Below, in pieces: positions 51,088 through 60,110 of a DNA stretch of 64,000 nucleotides; the stretch's first letter is position 1; each line of letters starts with the position of its first letter. The notes under the pieces are model-generated. The model saw only the letters and a list, made by a program, of their open reading frames with translations, had not been told where the DNA came from and made no database searches. The DNA comes from Flavobacteriales bacterium. Lineage in GTDB: Bacteria; Bacteroidota; Bacteroidia; Flavobacteriales_F; PHOS-HE28. The stretch covers positions 62,001 through 126,000 of the forward strand of contig JADKJM010000003.1 of the NCBI GenBank assembly GCA_016721005.1. The letters run 5' to 3'. The position numbers and the translations under genes are program-made.

Positions 51088-51768
51088 ATGCCCATCAAAC
51101 TACTCCTTGCCGATCCCGGTGAACTCCCCCTGCTGGGCCTGCGCACGCTCTTCGCACAGGAGGACCGCGTGGAGGTCGTTGGCGAAGCAAGGGACCCCAT
51201 CGTGCTCTCCGCTTTACTGGTCCGGCACAAACCCGATGTGGTACTGATCGATCATACGGCGGAAGGCTTCTCGGCGAAGGTGGTACGGGACAGCTTGAGG
51301 CGTTTGCCACGCGTGCGGTTCGTGGGGATCACCACGGATCCATCGCCGCTGGCCTTGATGAGCGCCTTGAAGGCCGGTGTGACGAGCTATGTGAAGAAGG
51401 ATTGCGACCTGCAGGAGATCCGGGATTCGGTATTGCGGACCGCTGAAGGGGGGCGGTTCTTCTGCGGGAAGATCCTGGAGACCCTGCGCAGGGCTTCCTT
51501 CGATGTCGATCGCTTCATTGCGGAACCGATGAGCTGCGACCCGGTGGTCCTGAGCAAGCGTGAATGCGAGGTGATCGGCCTGATCACCGAGGGACGCTCC
51601 TACACGCGGATCGCGGACCAGCTGTGCTTGAGTGCACACACGGTCACTACGCATCGGAGGAACATCATGCGCAAGCTGGGCGTGAACAGTACGGCCGCCG
51701 TGGTGCTTTATGCCGTGCGGAACGGTTTGACGAGTCCGAACAAATACCTCTTCGAGCAGGGCCGATAA
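51088..51768 (+). CDS. NarL/FixJ-type response regulator with LuxR HTH
   Basis: 226 residues. Receiver domain ~1-120: phospho-acceptor in VVLIDHTAEG (Asp55), Lys in TSYVKKD; the usual acidic pair at the start is reduced (LLLADPGE). LuxR HTH ~150-210: LSKRECEVIGLITEGRSYTRIADQL, SAHTVTTHRRNIMRKLGVNS. DNA-binding regulator. No kinase next to it; the LytS-type kinase at 15674 belongs to a different partner class. Preceded by a perfect palindrome. Confidence 0.9.
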   Translation: MPIKLLLADPGELPLLGLRTLFAQEDRVEVVGEARDPIVLSALLVRHKPDVVLIDHTAEGFSAKVVRDSLRRLPRVRFVGITTDPSPLALMSALKAGVTSYVKKDCDLQEIRDSVLRTAEGGRFFCGKILETLRRASFDVDRFIAEPMSCDPVVLSKRECEVIGLITEGRSYTRIADQLCLSAHTVTTHRRNIMRKLGVNSTAAVVLYAVRNGLTSPNKYLFEQGR

Positions 51769-51775
51769 AGCCCTC

Positions 51776-51782
51776 TACCTTG
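51776..51782 (+). promoter_or_regulatory. Candidate -7 box of the BadF-type kinase
   Basis: TACCTTG, a TAnnTTG element, 4 bases before the ATG at 51787; would give a nearly leaderless mRNA. Confidence 0.35.
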
Positions 51783-51786
51783 CGCC

Positions 51787-52662
51787 ATGGCATTGCTCAT
51801 CGGCGAGATCGGCGGGAGTTCGTCCCGCTGGGCCTGGGTGGATGATGAAGGATCCACATCGACCCTCCCGGTCCACGGGTCCACCCTTCCAGGGTACAAC
51901 CCGCTCACTGGAGACGCGAAGCAATTCAGCAGCGGCATCCGGGAAGCCTTTTCCAACCACGCCCCAGCGGCGTTGGACGCACACGAAGTAGTGGTGTATG
52001 GTGCGGGATGCGGATCGTCGGAACGTGCGTCCGCCATGCGCGATGCGCTGGCCACGATCTGGACGAAGGCCCACCTCGATGTGAATACGGACCTGCTCGG
52101 TGCGGCGCGTGGCCTTTGTGGATCGGAGAGTGGCCTTGTCCTCATCCTCGGGACAGGTATGAACGTAGGCTGGTATGATGGATCCCGGTTGCATCAACCC
52201 ATGCCCTCACTCGGATACATCCTTGGTGATGAAGGGAGCGGTGCGGACATCGGCCGGAACCTCTTGCAGGATGCGTTCTATCGAAGAATGCCCGAGTACA
52301 TCCGGGTGGCGCTCTACGGCCCGGACGGCCCTGTGCTCTCGACGGTCCTGGAACAGGTGTACCGCTCACCCTTCCCGTCGCGGGAATTGGCTTCGCATAC
52401 CGCTCCGATCGGGCCTTTGAAGGAAGAAGCCTACGTGCGCGAACTCGTCACAGCACGCTTCCATGCGCTCATCGAAGTGCTGAAAACATTCTTCCCTCCG
52501 GAACAACGGGAACCGGTGCGCGCCACTGGATCCGTGGCTTGGGGCTTCCGTGAATGGCTGGCCAATTGCCTGCTGGAACACGGCATGGAACTCACGGTCG
52601 TGGAGCGGGATCCACTGGAGGGCCTGGTGCGTTGGCATCAGGCGCTTGGCTCCCGGCCGTAA
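51787..52662 (+). CDS. BadF/BadG-type ATPase, N-acetylglucosamine kinase-like
   Basis: 291 residues; ASKHA fold with IGEIGGSSSRWAWVD (phosphate 1), LILGTGMNVGWYDG (phosphate 2) and GYILGDEGSGADIGRNLL (adenosine contact) as in eukaryotic-type GlcNAc kinases. Probably phosphorylates an amino sugar from peptidoglycan or chitin. Its 3' end overlaps the convergent patatin gene by 71 bases. Confidence 0.85.
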   Translation: MALLIGEIGGSSSRWAWVDDEGSTSTLPVHGSTLPGYNPLTGDAKQFSSGIREAFSNHAPAALDAHEVVVYGAGCGSSERASAMRDALATIWTKAHLDVNTDLLGAARGLCGSESGLVLILGTGMNVGWYDGSRLHQPMPSLGYILGDEGSGADIGRNLLQDAFYRRMPEYIRVALYGPDGPVLSTVLEQVYRSPFPSRELASHTAPIGPLKEEAYVRELVTARFHALIEVLKTFFPPEQREPVRATGSVAWGFREWLANCLLEHGMELTVVERDPLEGLVRWHQALGSRP

Positions 52663-54970
52663 GCGCGGTCCGCAAACGCTGGAAGGCGCTGCTGTTCATG
52701 GGTGCGGAGATGGTCCGCAGAACGCGGGAACGCTCGAGCTTGGTGAGGTGCCAGCTCAGGGAGATCTGCTCATCCGTCCCGTGGCGCAAGTGGATATCGA
52801 TCACCTCCAAGGGTGCTTGGGGTTGCCCGGTGAACAGCTTCAACATCAGGTCGTAGTCCTGGTCCTGCACGCGTACGAAGTTGTCGTACACGCTTCCCAC
52901 CGGATCGAGCATGCGGCCGAAGAAGGAACCGCTTGCGCTCTTCACCTCGAGGTCCTTCTGGGTATCACGCAACTGCAGGATGATCACGCCGCTCGTATTC
53001 GCCGCGATCCAATCGCGGAAGGTGTACAGGAACATCAATGTGTTGCGGTACCCGTAATTATCCCGGATGCCGGCATCCATCACCCTCATGGCAGGTTCGG
53101 AGGGCAGGGTCGTTACCGGTGTGATGTACGGGAAGCTCGCATTCATGCGCAAGGCGCTGGACAACTTGAGGCTGTCCGGTTCATGATCCGCGAAGAGGCG
53201 GCGGAATTCGATCGCCTCCGGTTGGCTCGGCACGTTCAATCGGGCCTGCGGTGTGATGGCGGTCAGGAAGGCCGCTGGTTGCGCCGCGATCACCAACCGG
53301 CGACCATCATTGATCGAGACCGGAGAAACCACGAGCATGGGGATCTCGGCATTGCGCTCGGCGGCCGCCAATTCGCCCATCCGAACATCCAGGAAGCCGC
53401 GTGTGTTCTGGTTCAGCCGTCGTTCGAAGGCATAGGCGCGGTCCATGGTATACTCTCGCGGGCCATCATGCACCTTTCGATACCGGATGAACATATCGTT
53501 GGTCACGAAGCTGAACGCGACGGGGTTCAGGATATCGCCGGAGAGTTCGTCGAGCAACACCGCATCGGATCGTGAGTGTACGTGGTATCGCTCATCCTGC
53601 TGGTACAACTGCCGGAAGTACGCGGCACCGATCAACCCTCCGGAGGAACCGGTGACGAAGGCCGTGCGGTCCATGAGCGACCCGTCCAACAGGCTGTCCG
53701 CCACTTGTAGGCAGCGGAAGGTCCACAGCATGCTGCGCAGTCCGCCACCGCTGGTGTTGATCACCAGCATCTTCGGTTTGGCGCCGCCCACGGCATAGCG
53801 CGCATTGTCCGCTTTCCATTTCTCCAGGGTCGCGAGCATGGCCTGTGCATCGGCCTGCATGGCTGCTGTGTCATTCGCCAATGCGGCGATCGTGGCGCGA
53901 TCATATTTCGCCGGTGGACCCTCGTAATCGACCCCATACGCGTTGGTGTCGTACAGGAAACTCTCGGTGTAGCGGCTCACGGTGTTCAGCACCAGCAGCA
54001 CCACGATGATCACCGTCCCGGTCCATCCCTGCATCCAACTGAACAAGGCACTGATCACCATGAGCACGATGGTGAAGAGCAGGAAGGCACTGGCCCCGGC
54101 GGGGATCGCGAACAACGGCACTTCGCTGAAGGCACCCAGCAGGATGAAACTGAGGACGAGGCCGATCTCGAAGATGGAGCCGTTGATGTGGTTCTGCCAC
54201 AGGACATCGCGCAGGATCTCCTTGTCGTAGTGCGCGCTGCTGCGCGCCAGCATGATGCGCATGCGTGGCGTGAGGTAGGTCTCCACGCGCCACTTCTCGG
54301 TGCGTTGTTGACGCCGCAGCCAGCGCATGGCCTTGCGGCGTTCCTCGGGTCTTCGAGGAATGGCCGTTGGTTCATGCACAGGCCCGAGGATGTCCATCAA
54401 CGGCTCGGCCGGTCGGTATTCCTCGGGTGTCTTTCCCAGCATCTTCACGATGTCCGTATTCGTTCGGGTGAAGTAGAGCAGTGCGATGGCGAGGAAGAGC
54501 AGGACGCCGGAAACGAACCCGGAGAGGTGGATGGCGATGTCCGCGGCTGGTATCAGTTCCTTGGTGTATTGGAACCGGGCGGCATTCCACAGATAGGTGA
54601 GTACGAAGAGTCCCGGGATGATCCCATTATTCACGTTGAATTTGAGGAATGGGCGCGCGATGGTGGCGATGAACGGGAAACGATAACCGTGCATCACATA
54701 GCTGTACAGGTTGAAGGCCGTGATGAAGCCGCCCAGCGTGAAGCCCGTGATGGCGTATGAGAGGAAGCCCACTTGGCCGAAGTACTCGGGATACAGGAAG
54801 AGGTAGGGTACGCCGTACTTCACGCCCAGGCTCTCGGTAACAAAGCCGAAGAGCAGCAGCCATGCCAACAGCAGCATATGGTTCTTCTTCACGTGCAGCA
54901 ACAGGAGCTGCAAGGGAAAGAAGTAAATGACGCGACGCCACCATTGGCGGAAGGTGAGGCGTGCGGTCAT
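52592..54970 (-). CDS. Membrane-anchored patatin-like phospholipase
   Basis: 792 residues. The N-terminal ~350 residues hold about seven hydrophobic segments (LLAWLLLFGFVTESLG, SYAITGFTLGGFITAF, FVSGVLLFLAIALLYF, IGLVLSFILLGAFS, FLLFTIVLMVISALF, GTVIIVVLLVLNTVS). The patatin domain (~415-700) has the oxyanion loop TSGGGLRS, nucleophile motif FVTGSSGGLIGA and the dyad Asp in VMDAGIRDNYG. Acts at the inner membrane on lipids. A short Pro-rich tail ends the protein. No operon partner. Confidence 0.85.
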   Translation of the reverse strand: MTARLTFRQWWRRVIYFFPLQLLLLHVKKNHMLLLAWLLLFGFVTESLGVKYGVPYLFLYPEYFGQVGFLSYAITGFTLGGFITAFNLYSYVMHGYRFPFIATIARPFLKFNVNNGIIPGLFVLTYLWNAARFQYTKELIPAADIAIHLSGFVSGVLLFLAIALLYFTRTNTDIVKMLGKTPEEYRPAEPLMDILGPVHEPTAIPRRPEERRKAMRWLRRQQRTEKWRVETYLTPRMRIMLARSSAHYDKEILRDVLWQNHINGSIFEIGLVLSFILLGAFSEVPLFAIPAGASAFLLFTIVLMVISALFSWMQGWTGTVIIVVLLVLNTVSRYTESFLYDTNAYGVDYEGPPAKYDRATIAALANDTAAMQADAQAMLATLEKWKADNARYAVGGAKPKMLVINTSGGGLRSMLWTFRCLQVADSLLDGSLMDRTAFVTGSSGGLIGAAYFRQLYQQDERYHVHSRSDAVLLDELSGDILNPVAFSFVTNDMFIRYRKVHDGPREYTMDRAYAFERRLNQNTRGFLDVRMGELAAAERNAEIPMLVVSPVSINDGRRLVIAAQPAAFLTAITPQARLNVPSQPEAIEFRRLFADHEPDSLKLSSALRMNASFPYITPVTTLPSEPAMRVMDAGIRDNYGYRNTLMFLYTFRDWIAANTSGVIILQLRDTQKDLEVKSASGSFFGRMLDPVGSVYDNFVRVQDQDYDLMLKLFTGQPQAPLEVIDIHLRHGTDEQISLSWHLTKLERSRVLRTISAPMNSSAFQRLRTALTAGSQAPDANAPGPPVDPAPRP

Positions 54971-55064
54971 GGTTGGTTGGCGTTCACGCCAATGATACGC
55001 GCGCGAGGCCCCTTGTGTTGTGCCTCGAGGAGGCCGTCATCAACGGGGCAACGTGGATGGGGCG

Positions 55065-55175
55065 TGGTTGTTCGTGTTGAAGGTTGTTGAGCCTGCCCCG
55101 GGCATGACCCGGGGTTGTTCGGCTGATGGTAGGTCCGAGGTCCGAACAACCTTCACCACGACCAACGAACAACGC
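55065..55175. repeat. Long palindromic element, copy A (downstream of ftcD)
   Basis: A 51-base core (55073-55123) is identical to 56939-56989. It includes the hairpin GCCCCGGGCATGACCCGGGG. The remaining right half (TCCGAACAACCTTCACCACG, then ACCAACGAACAAC) is complementary to the left half, so the whole element can fold on itself. It abuts the ftcD stop at 55178. Confidence 0.8.
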
Positions 55176-55177
55176 TC

Positions 55178-56872
55178 CTACACCTTCCCCAGGACCAAGG
55201 TCATCACCTCCGCTTCCAGCGCATCCACCTTGCTCTTCAATGCTTCCACCTCGGCGAGGACCTTGGTCTTGAAGTCGGCATCATCCAACCCCGCGCAGTT
55301 GATGCGCACGTTGAGGTAGGCGGCAAGTGCTCCGGTACGCGCACAAAGGGCACCCACACCGGCATCGCTCACGCTGGCGGGTAGTCCGTGCGTGGCCATG
55401 GCCATCATCAGGTCCATGCTCGTCACGCAGACCTGCATGGTGCGGAGGGGGGTATTGATCGCGCCCTTGGTGGCTTCGGTGATCGCTGCTTTGCGTGCTT
55501 TCTTCTCCTCATCGGATCCCTTCGGAAGGCCCAACGCCGCGAGGATACGATCGAAGGAGCGCGTGTCCTCGTCCACGAGGTAGAGCAATTCATGGCGAAG
55601 CTTCTCACCCTTCACCGCCCAGTCGCTGAATTCCTCCCAACGCGCGTCCCAGCCGCGTTTGTGCGCGCTCAGGTTGGCCACCATCGTACCGAGTGCAACG
55701 CCCAACACGCCCACATACGCCGCTACCGATCCGCCTCCGGGAGCAGGACTTTCCGCAGCGGTCTCCTCGCTGAAACGCTTCAGGTCCATGCGCACCAAGC
55801 GCTCGCTGTTCGCATCCTCCAGCATGTACTCGATCACCTTCTTCTGTGGATCGAAGGGTGCGAGATCATCCAGTCCGAGGCTCTTCACCGCGATCTTGAT
55901 CTTCTCGCGCTCGGAGATCCCGAGGCTGCGCTCCTGACGCTTCAGGAAGAAGTCCGCTGCGTCGAGTAGCGATTGCTTCGGGATCAAGCCCACCACTTCG
56001 CTGCCGGTCACACGAATGCCGCGTTCCGCCGAACTCTTGCATGCTTCATCAAAGGCAATGTGTACCGGTGTGACCGTGATGTCGGTGAGGTTGAGCGAAA
56101 GTTGCGCGATGCCATATTCCTCGATGTACCAGCCGATGCCTTTCACCGCCTTCAACTTGCCGGGGACCTTCTTCTGTTCTCCGTTGGCATCGAGGATCGG
56201 CTTGCCGGTGAGCGGATCACCGTTGCGCAATACACGACCTGCTTCGCGAATGTCGAAGGCGATGGCATTCGCGCGACGCGTGCTGGTGGTGTTGAGGTTC
56301 ACGTTGTACGCCACGAGGAAATTGCGCGCTCCGATGGCGGTGGCGCCACTCCGCGCTACGCTGTCGTTGAACTCGGCCGGGCCGAAGTCCGGCTTCCAAG
56401 CGGCATCCTTCAGTTTCTTCGGAAGGCCCTCGTACTCGCCGCTGCGATTGTTGGCGAGGTTCTTCCGCTTCTCCTCGGTTGCTGCGGCCTCATAGCAGTA
56501 TACAGGGATCGACAATTCCTTGCCCACTCGTTCGGCGAGGGTGCGTGCATGCTTCGCCGTTTCCTCCATGGAAATGCCGCTGATGGGAACCAGTGGACAC
56601 ACATCCGTGGCCCCGAAACGTGGATGCTCACCCTTGTGCCCACGCATGTCGATGAGTTCCTGCGCTTTCTTGATCAAGCGGAAAGCCGCTTCGCAGACCG
56701 GTCCGGGTTCGCCGACGAAGGTGATCACCGTACGGTTCGTGGCCTTGCCGGGGTCCACGTCCAACAGACGCACACCTTCCACAGTCTCCACTACGGCGGC
56801 GATCGCATCGATCTTCACACGGTCCCGGCCCTCACTGATGTTGGGCACACATTCGATCAGCTGTCGTTGCAT
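55178..56872 (-). CDS. ftcD: Bifunctional glutamate formimidoyltransferase / formimidoyl-THF cyclodeaminase
   Basis: 564 residues. N-terminal transferase domain (~1-330): ECVPNISEGRDR, VDPGKATNRTVITFVG, HPRFGATDVCPLVPI, LSLNLTD; C-terminal cyclodeaminase (~355-560): FSEETAAESPAPGGGSVAAYVGVLGVALG, AAITEATKGAINTPL. Transfers the formimino group of N-formiminoglutamate to tetrahydrofolate and deaminates it, the last step of the Hut pathway. hutI is two genes upstream. A perfect TAGCTTTG box lies 22 bases before the ATG, so ftcD can be transcribed on its own. Confidence 0.95.
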   Translation of the reverse strand: MQRQLIECVPNISEGRDRVKIDAIAAVVETVEGVRLLDVDPGKATNRTVITFVGEPGPVCEAAFRLIKKAQELIDMRGHKGEHPRFGATDVCPLVPISGISMEETAKHARTLAERVGKELSIPVYCYEAAATEEKRKNLANNRSGEYEGLPKKLKDAAWKPDFGPAEFNDSVARSGATAIGARNFLVAYNVNLNTTSTRRANAIAFDIREAGRVLRNGDPLTGKPILDANGEQKKVPGKLKAVKGIGWYIEEYGIAQLSLNLTDITVTPVHIAFDEACKSSAERGIRVTGSEVVGLIPKQSLLDAADFFLKRQERSLGISEREKIKIAVKSLGLDDLAPFDPQKKVIEYMLEDANSERLVRMDLKRFSEETAAESPAPGGGSVAAYVGVLGVALGTMVANLSAHKRGWDARWEEFSDWAVKGEKLRHELLYLVDEDTRSFDRILAALGLPKGSDEEKKARKAAITEATKGAINTPLRTMQVCVTSMDLMMAMATHGLPASVSDAGVGALCARTGALAAYLNVRINCAGLDDADFKTKVLAEVEALKSKVDALEAEVMTLVLGKV

Positions 56873-56894
56873 GGCTTTCTGGAATTGAAGGGCG

Positions 56895-56902
56895 CAAAGC
56901 TA
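56895..56902 (-). promoter_or_regulatory. Candidate -7 box of ftcD
   Basis: TAGCTTTG on the minus strand, full TAnnTTTG match, 22 bases from the start codon. Confidence 0.5.
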
Positions 56903-56930
56903 GGGGGGCGTCGTTCGTGGTGAAGGATGC

Positions 56931-57043
56931 TGGTTGGTCGTGTTGAAGGTTGTTGAGCCTGCCCCGGGCATGACCCGGGGTTGTTCGGCGGGCTTGCTGC
57001 GTTCAAGCCGAACAACTCTCAACACGACCAACGAACAACCACC
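56931..57043. repeat. Long palindromic element, copy B (downstream of the CPBP gene)
   Basis: Shares the 51-base core (56939-56989) with copy A at 55073-55123; its right half (GCCGAACAACTCTCAACACG, then ACCAACGAACAAC) pairs with the left half better than in copy A. It ends at the CPBP stop (57044). The two copies lie in the same orientation, 1,866 bases apart, flanking ftcD. Confidence 0.8.
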
Positions 57044-57835
57044 CTACGGCCACAGCACACTCAACCCATTGTTGGCCATGTGCAACAGCACAGGCACCCA
57101 GATGGAGCCGCTGCGCGCACGTGCGTAACCGAGCACCACGCCCATCGGGAGGATCAGCAGCATGATGGGGATGCTGTACTGCAGGTGCATGAGCGCGAAG
57201 ACACCCGCAGTGAGCGCCACCGAAACGTTCTCATCCACGATGTGTCGCAAGGATCCGTAGAGCAGACCGCGCAGCAGGAATTCCTCGAAGAGCGGACCAA
57301 GGATCACCACACCGAGGATGAGCAGCGGGAAATTGGTGGTGCTTCCAACGACCTGCTCCATGAAGTCGGTATCGAATACCGGGAACACGCGCGCAATGCC
57401 TTCAATGGCGAGCAGCATGAGCATGAAGAGGCCGCCCCACTTCAGGATGTGCTTGATCGGCGGAACGCGCAAGCCCAGCAGGTCGGTTTGACGATCGCGC
57501 TTCCACAGCCATGTGACCAGCAGGATCAGTGCGGTACAGATCCCCCCGCTCCACGCCGATTCCATACCGACGAGGTCGCCGTTGAAACCGAGGTCCTTGA
57601 GCCGTTGTTGAAAGAGCGGATCCTCGAACCAACTGAAGGAGAAACTTGCATCCGCGAGCTCGGGCGTGCGTGCCGCAATGCCATGCACCAGTGCGATCGC
57701 TTGCACCAGAAAGAAAACAATGATGACCATCGCGAAGAGCGCAACGCCCATGGAGAACTCCAGCGCAGGTGGTCTTGAAGGGTCGTGGACGGGTGGGTCA
57801 ACGGAGGACTTCTCCGGAGCGGACGGGCTTTCCAT
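57044..57835 (-). CDS. CPBP family intramembrane protease
   Basis: 263 residues from ATG 57835, overlapping the hutI end by 38 bases. About six to seven hydrophobic segments; the CAAX/bacteriocin-processing motifs are LFEEFLLRGLLYGSL (EE and R), ALMHLQYSIP (His) and LHMANNGLSV. Such proteins cleave or bind prenylated peptides in the inner membrane. It is embedded between hutI and ftcD and likely transcribed with hutI; no link to histidine breakdown is known. Confidence 0.85.
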   Translation of the reverse strand: MESPSAPEKSSVDPPVHDPSRPPALEFSMGVALFAMVIIVFFLVQAIALVHGIAARTPELADASFSFSWFEDPLFQQRLKDLGFNGDLVGMESAWSGGICTALILLVTWLWKRDRQTDLLGLRVPPIKHILKWGGLFMLMLLAIEGIARVFPVFDTDFMEQVVGSTTNFPLLILGVVILGPLFEEFLLRGLLYGSLRHIVDENVSVALTAGVFALMHLQYSIPIMLLILPMGVVLGYARARSGSIWVPVLLHMANNGLSVLWP

Positions 57836-59093
57836 CAATGAGTACGGTGTCGAGGTGATCCGTGCCGAAGGCGTACGGCAGATAAGCGAGCGAAGGTACC
57901 TCGCGGGTGATGAGCAAACTGGCGCGTTTGCCGATGGTGAGGCCACCAAGTTCGCCTTCGAGTTGCATCGCGGCAGCAGCGTTCATGGTGAGTGCGGTGA
58001 TCGCTTCCTCCGGCAACATGCGCAGTTGGATGCACGCCAGTGAAAGCACGAAATTCAAGTTGCCGCTGGGTGTGCTGCCCGGATTGTGATCGCTGGCAAG
58101 CGCGACCGGCAGACCGCTATCGATGAGTTGCCGCGCGGGAGCGTATGGGATGCGGAGAAAGAAGGAGCAGGAGGGGAGGAGTGTCGGGATCGCTTCGCTT
58201 CGCTCGCGATGACCGGTGGAAGGTAATGATGCAAGAGCGGTGATGTCGGCTTCGGTCATGACCTCCAAGTGATCCACGCTGAGTGCGCCTTGTTTCACAG
58301 CGGCTTGGATGGCACCGATGCTGGTGAACTGGTTCACGTGGACCTTGCCGGGTAGCCCGTGCGCCGCGCCAGCCTCCAACACGCGCTCCATTTCCGGCAC
58401 GGTGAAGTAGTTGGTCTCGCAGAACACATCCACGAAATCGGCGAGGCCTTCCGCCACGACCTGCGGGATCATCGTGTTGCAGATCAGGTCGAGGTAGCCC
58501 GCGCGGTCCTCTTTGAACTCGGGCGGCAATGCGTGTGCGGCAAGCAAGGTGGTCTTCACCTGTAGCGGCAGTTCGGCTTTCAGCCGCTTCGCCACGCGCA
58601 GCATCTTCAATTCACTTTCGAGCGTAAGGCCGTACCCGCTCTTGATCTCCACGGCCACAGTGCCCTGGTGCATCATCACCAACAAACGTTCGCGTGCTTG
58701 GGCGAAGAGATCCTCTTCGCTCATCGCGCGCAATTTCATCGCGCTGTTCAGGATACCACCGCCGCGCGCGGCGATCTCCTGGTAGGTCAGTCCGTTGATC
58801 TTGTCCACGAACTCCTCCTCACGCGGCGCAGCGAAGACGGTGTGCGTGTGTGGATCACACCAGCCGGGCAGCACATAGCGTCCCGTTGCGTCGATCACTG
58901 TGAGGTCGCTCCAGTCGGCGATCCCGGGGAAGTCGTTCATGGACCCGAGCGCGGTGATGCGACCGTCCTCGGCCATCAGCCAGCCGTTCTCGATCACGGG
59001 CAATTGCGCCATCGCTGGTCCTGCCACACGGGAAACGCCAGCGGGAAAAGTCCCTACGAGGGCTTTGGCGTTCTTGATCAGGAGGCGGCGCAT
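57798..59093 (-). CDS. hutI: Imidazolonepropionase
   Basis: 431 residues from ATG 59093. Amidohydrolase motifs: WCDPHTHTVFAAPREEEF (metal His pair), VEIKSGYGLTLESELKML, HVNQFTSIGAIQAAVKQGALSVDHLE, ALASDHNPGSTPSGNLNFVLSLA. Hydrolyses imidazolone propionate to N-formiminoglutamate, third step of histidine degradation. An insertion of about 11 residues, STGHRERSEA, stands between ALASLP and IPTLLPSCSFF where the family has no loop, and derives from an inserted DNA repeat. hutH and hutU are not in the window. Confidence 0.93.
   Translation of the reverse strand: MRRLLIKNAKALVGTFPAGVSRVAGPAMAQLPVIENGWLMAEDGRITALGSMNDFPGIADWSDLTVIDATGRYVLPGWCDPHTHTVFAAPREEEFVDKINGLTYQEIAARGGGILNSAMKLRAMSEEDLFAQARERLLVMMHQGTVAVEIKSGYGLTLESELKMLRVAKRLKAELPLQVKTTLLAAHALPPEFKEDRAGYLDLICNTMIPQVVAEGLADFVDVFCETNYFTVPEMERVLEAGAAHGLPGKVHVNQFTSIGAIQAAVKQGALSVDHLEVMTEADITALASLPSTGHRERSEAIPTLLPSCSFFLRIPYAPARQLIDSGLPVALASDHNPGSTPSGNLNFVLSLACIQLRMLPEEAITALTMNAAAAMQLEGELGGLTIGKRASLLITREVPSLAYLPYAFGTDHLDTVLIDGKPVRSGEVLR
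58181..58215. repeat. Short palindromic repeat inserted in frame within hutI
   Basis: GTGTCGGGATCGCTTCGCTT followed by CGCTCGCGATGACCGG. ATCGC/GCGAT arms enclose TTCGCTTCGCTC. Read on the minus strand it encodes the peptide GHRERSEAI, interrupting a conserved hutI segment without a frame change. A related ATCGCTTCGCT motif occurs at 34550-34560. Confidence 0.65.
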
Positions 59094-59195
59094 CGGCGTA
59101 AAGAAACAGCGGAGCGAAGGAACCCGGGAATGTTGATCCACTTCCCTTCGATCTATCGGCTCTTATGACCATTCCGATCGCGGTGGGCGCTACTG

Positions 59196-59355
59196 CTGCG
59201 ACCCTGCCGTACGGCAGGTCGGTACATGCGCTGATCGTATCTGCTACATGCTATGACCCCTCCGGGGTCGGAGCGCCGCAGTGCTGACCCCGAAGGGGTC
59301 GCAGCATGTAGCTATCGTTGTCCAGCCGTTCGCAACGACCCCGAAGAGGTCGCAG
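59196..59355. repeat. Cluster of GACCCC...GGGGTC palindromes
   Basis: Four hairpins: 59199-59222 (CTGCCGTACGGCAG core), GACCCC-TCC-GGGGTC type at 59255-59269, 59286-59300 and 59337-59351. Units 2 and 3 with their flanks (CTACATGCTATGACCCC; GGGGTCGCAGCATGTAGCTAT) are inverted copies. It fills most of the gap between hutI and the methyltransferase gene (59094-59384). Confidence 0.65.
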
Positions 59356-59384
59356 CAATTCCGGTGTTCAAAACCCGATCGTTG

Positions 59385-60110
59385 TCAGATCGCCGATCCA
59401 TCCACCGACAGCAACCCCAAGCCCCACTTGCTCTGCTCGGCGCCGTGCTTGATGAACTCGCGGTGTGTGTAGCGTTGCTTCACTTCATTCCAGAACACGG
59501 AAACGAAATGGTTCGGCACGGGTGCTCGATCCGGCGCGATGTCATGGAAGGCGATGAGGCCGTGTGCATCCACCAGCGCGCTGTAGGTCTCGAAATCCTG
59601 CTTCACACCATCGTAAGTGTGGTCGCCATCGATGAAGAGGTAATCGATGCGCCGATCGGCCAGAACACCGGTGATCTGCTGGTGTACATCCCGTGAATGC
59701 GAATCGCCGCGGATCAGGTGGATGCGCTGGCCCGGTTTCGCGAACGCGTTGTAGAGCGGCAGTTTCCACGCCGGGTAGCCGCCACCGAAATCGCCCTCGG
59801 GCAGATCCACGGAGATCAAGGTCGCATCATCGGCGGCGAGCAAGCAGGAGAGGAGCAGGGTGCCGCCGGTCGCGGTGCCGATCTCCATCACCACCTTCGG
59901 ACGTTGCGCTTCGATGCGCGTGGCGAGCGCCAATAATTCCTCCTTGAATTGCCAGGGCATCACCAGTTCGCACTCCTTTTCAAACAGCAGATCGATGGTG
60001 GCGGCCAGCCCATTCTTGGCATAGCACGCATGCACCAACTTGATGGACCTACGGATGGCCTTGCTGATCAAGTAGCGGCTGATCGCCGAGCGGATGGGGT
60101 TGGCGGACAT
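59385..60110 (-). CDS. Class I SAM-dependent methyltransferase (CmcI-like)
   Basis: 241 residues. SAM-binding motif VVMEIGTATGGTLLLSCL (motif I), LISVDLPEGDFGGGY, IDYLFIDGDHTYDGVKQDF with the DGDHxYxGV signature of the CmcI/Methyltransf_24 group, and LIAFHDIAPD. Members modify cephalosporin precursors, O-antigen or other sugars; substrate unknown here. TTTCTTTG near 60119-60126 is a 7 of 8 promoter box. Single gene. Confidence 0.85.
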   Translation of the reverse strand: MSANPIRSAISRYLISKAIRRSIKLVHACYAKNGLAATIDLLFEKECELVMPWQFKEELLALATRIEAQRPKVVMEIGTATGGTLLLSCLLAADDATLISVDLPEGDFGGGYPAWKLPLYNAFAKPGQRIHLIRGDSHSRDVHQQITGVLADRRIDYLFIDGDHTYDGVKQDFETYSALVDAHGLIAFHDIAPDRAPVPNHFVSVFWNEVKQRYTHREFIKHGAEQSKWGLGLLSVDGSAI

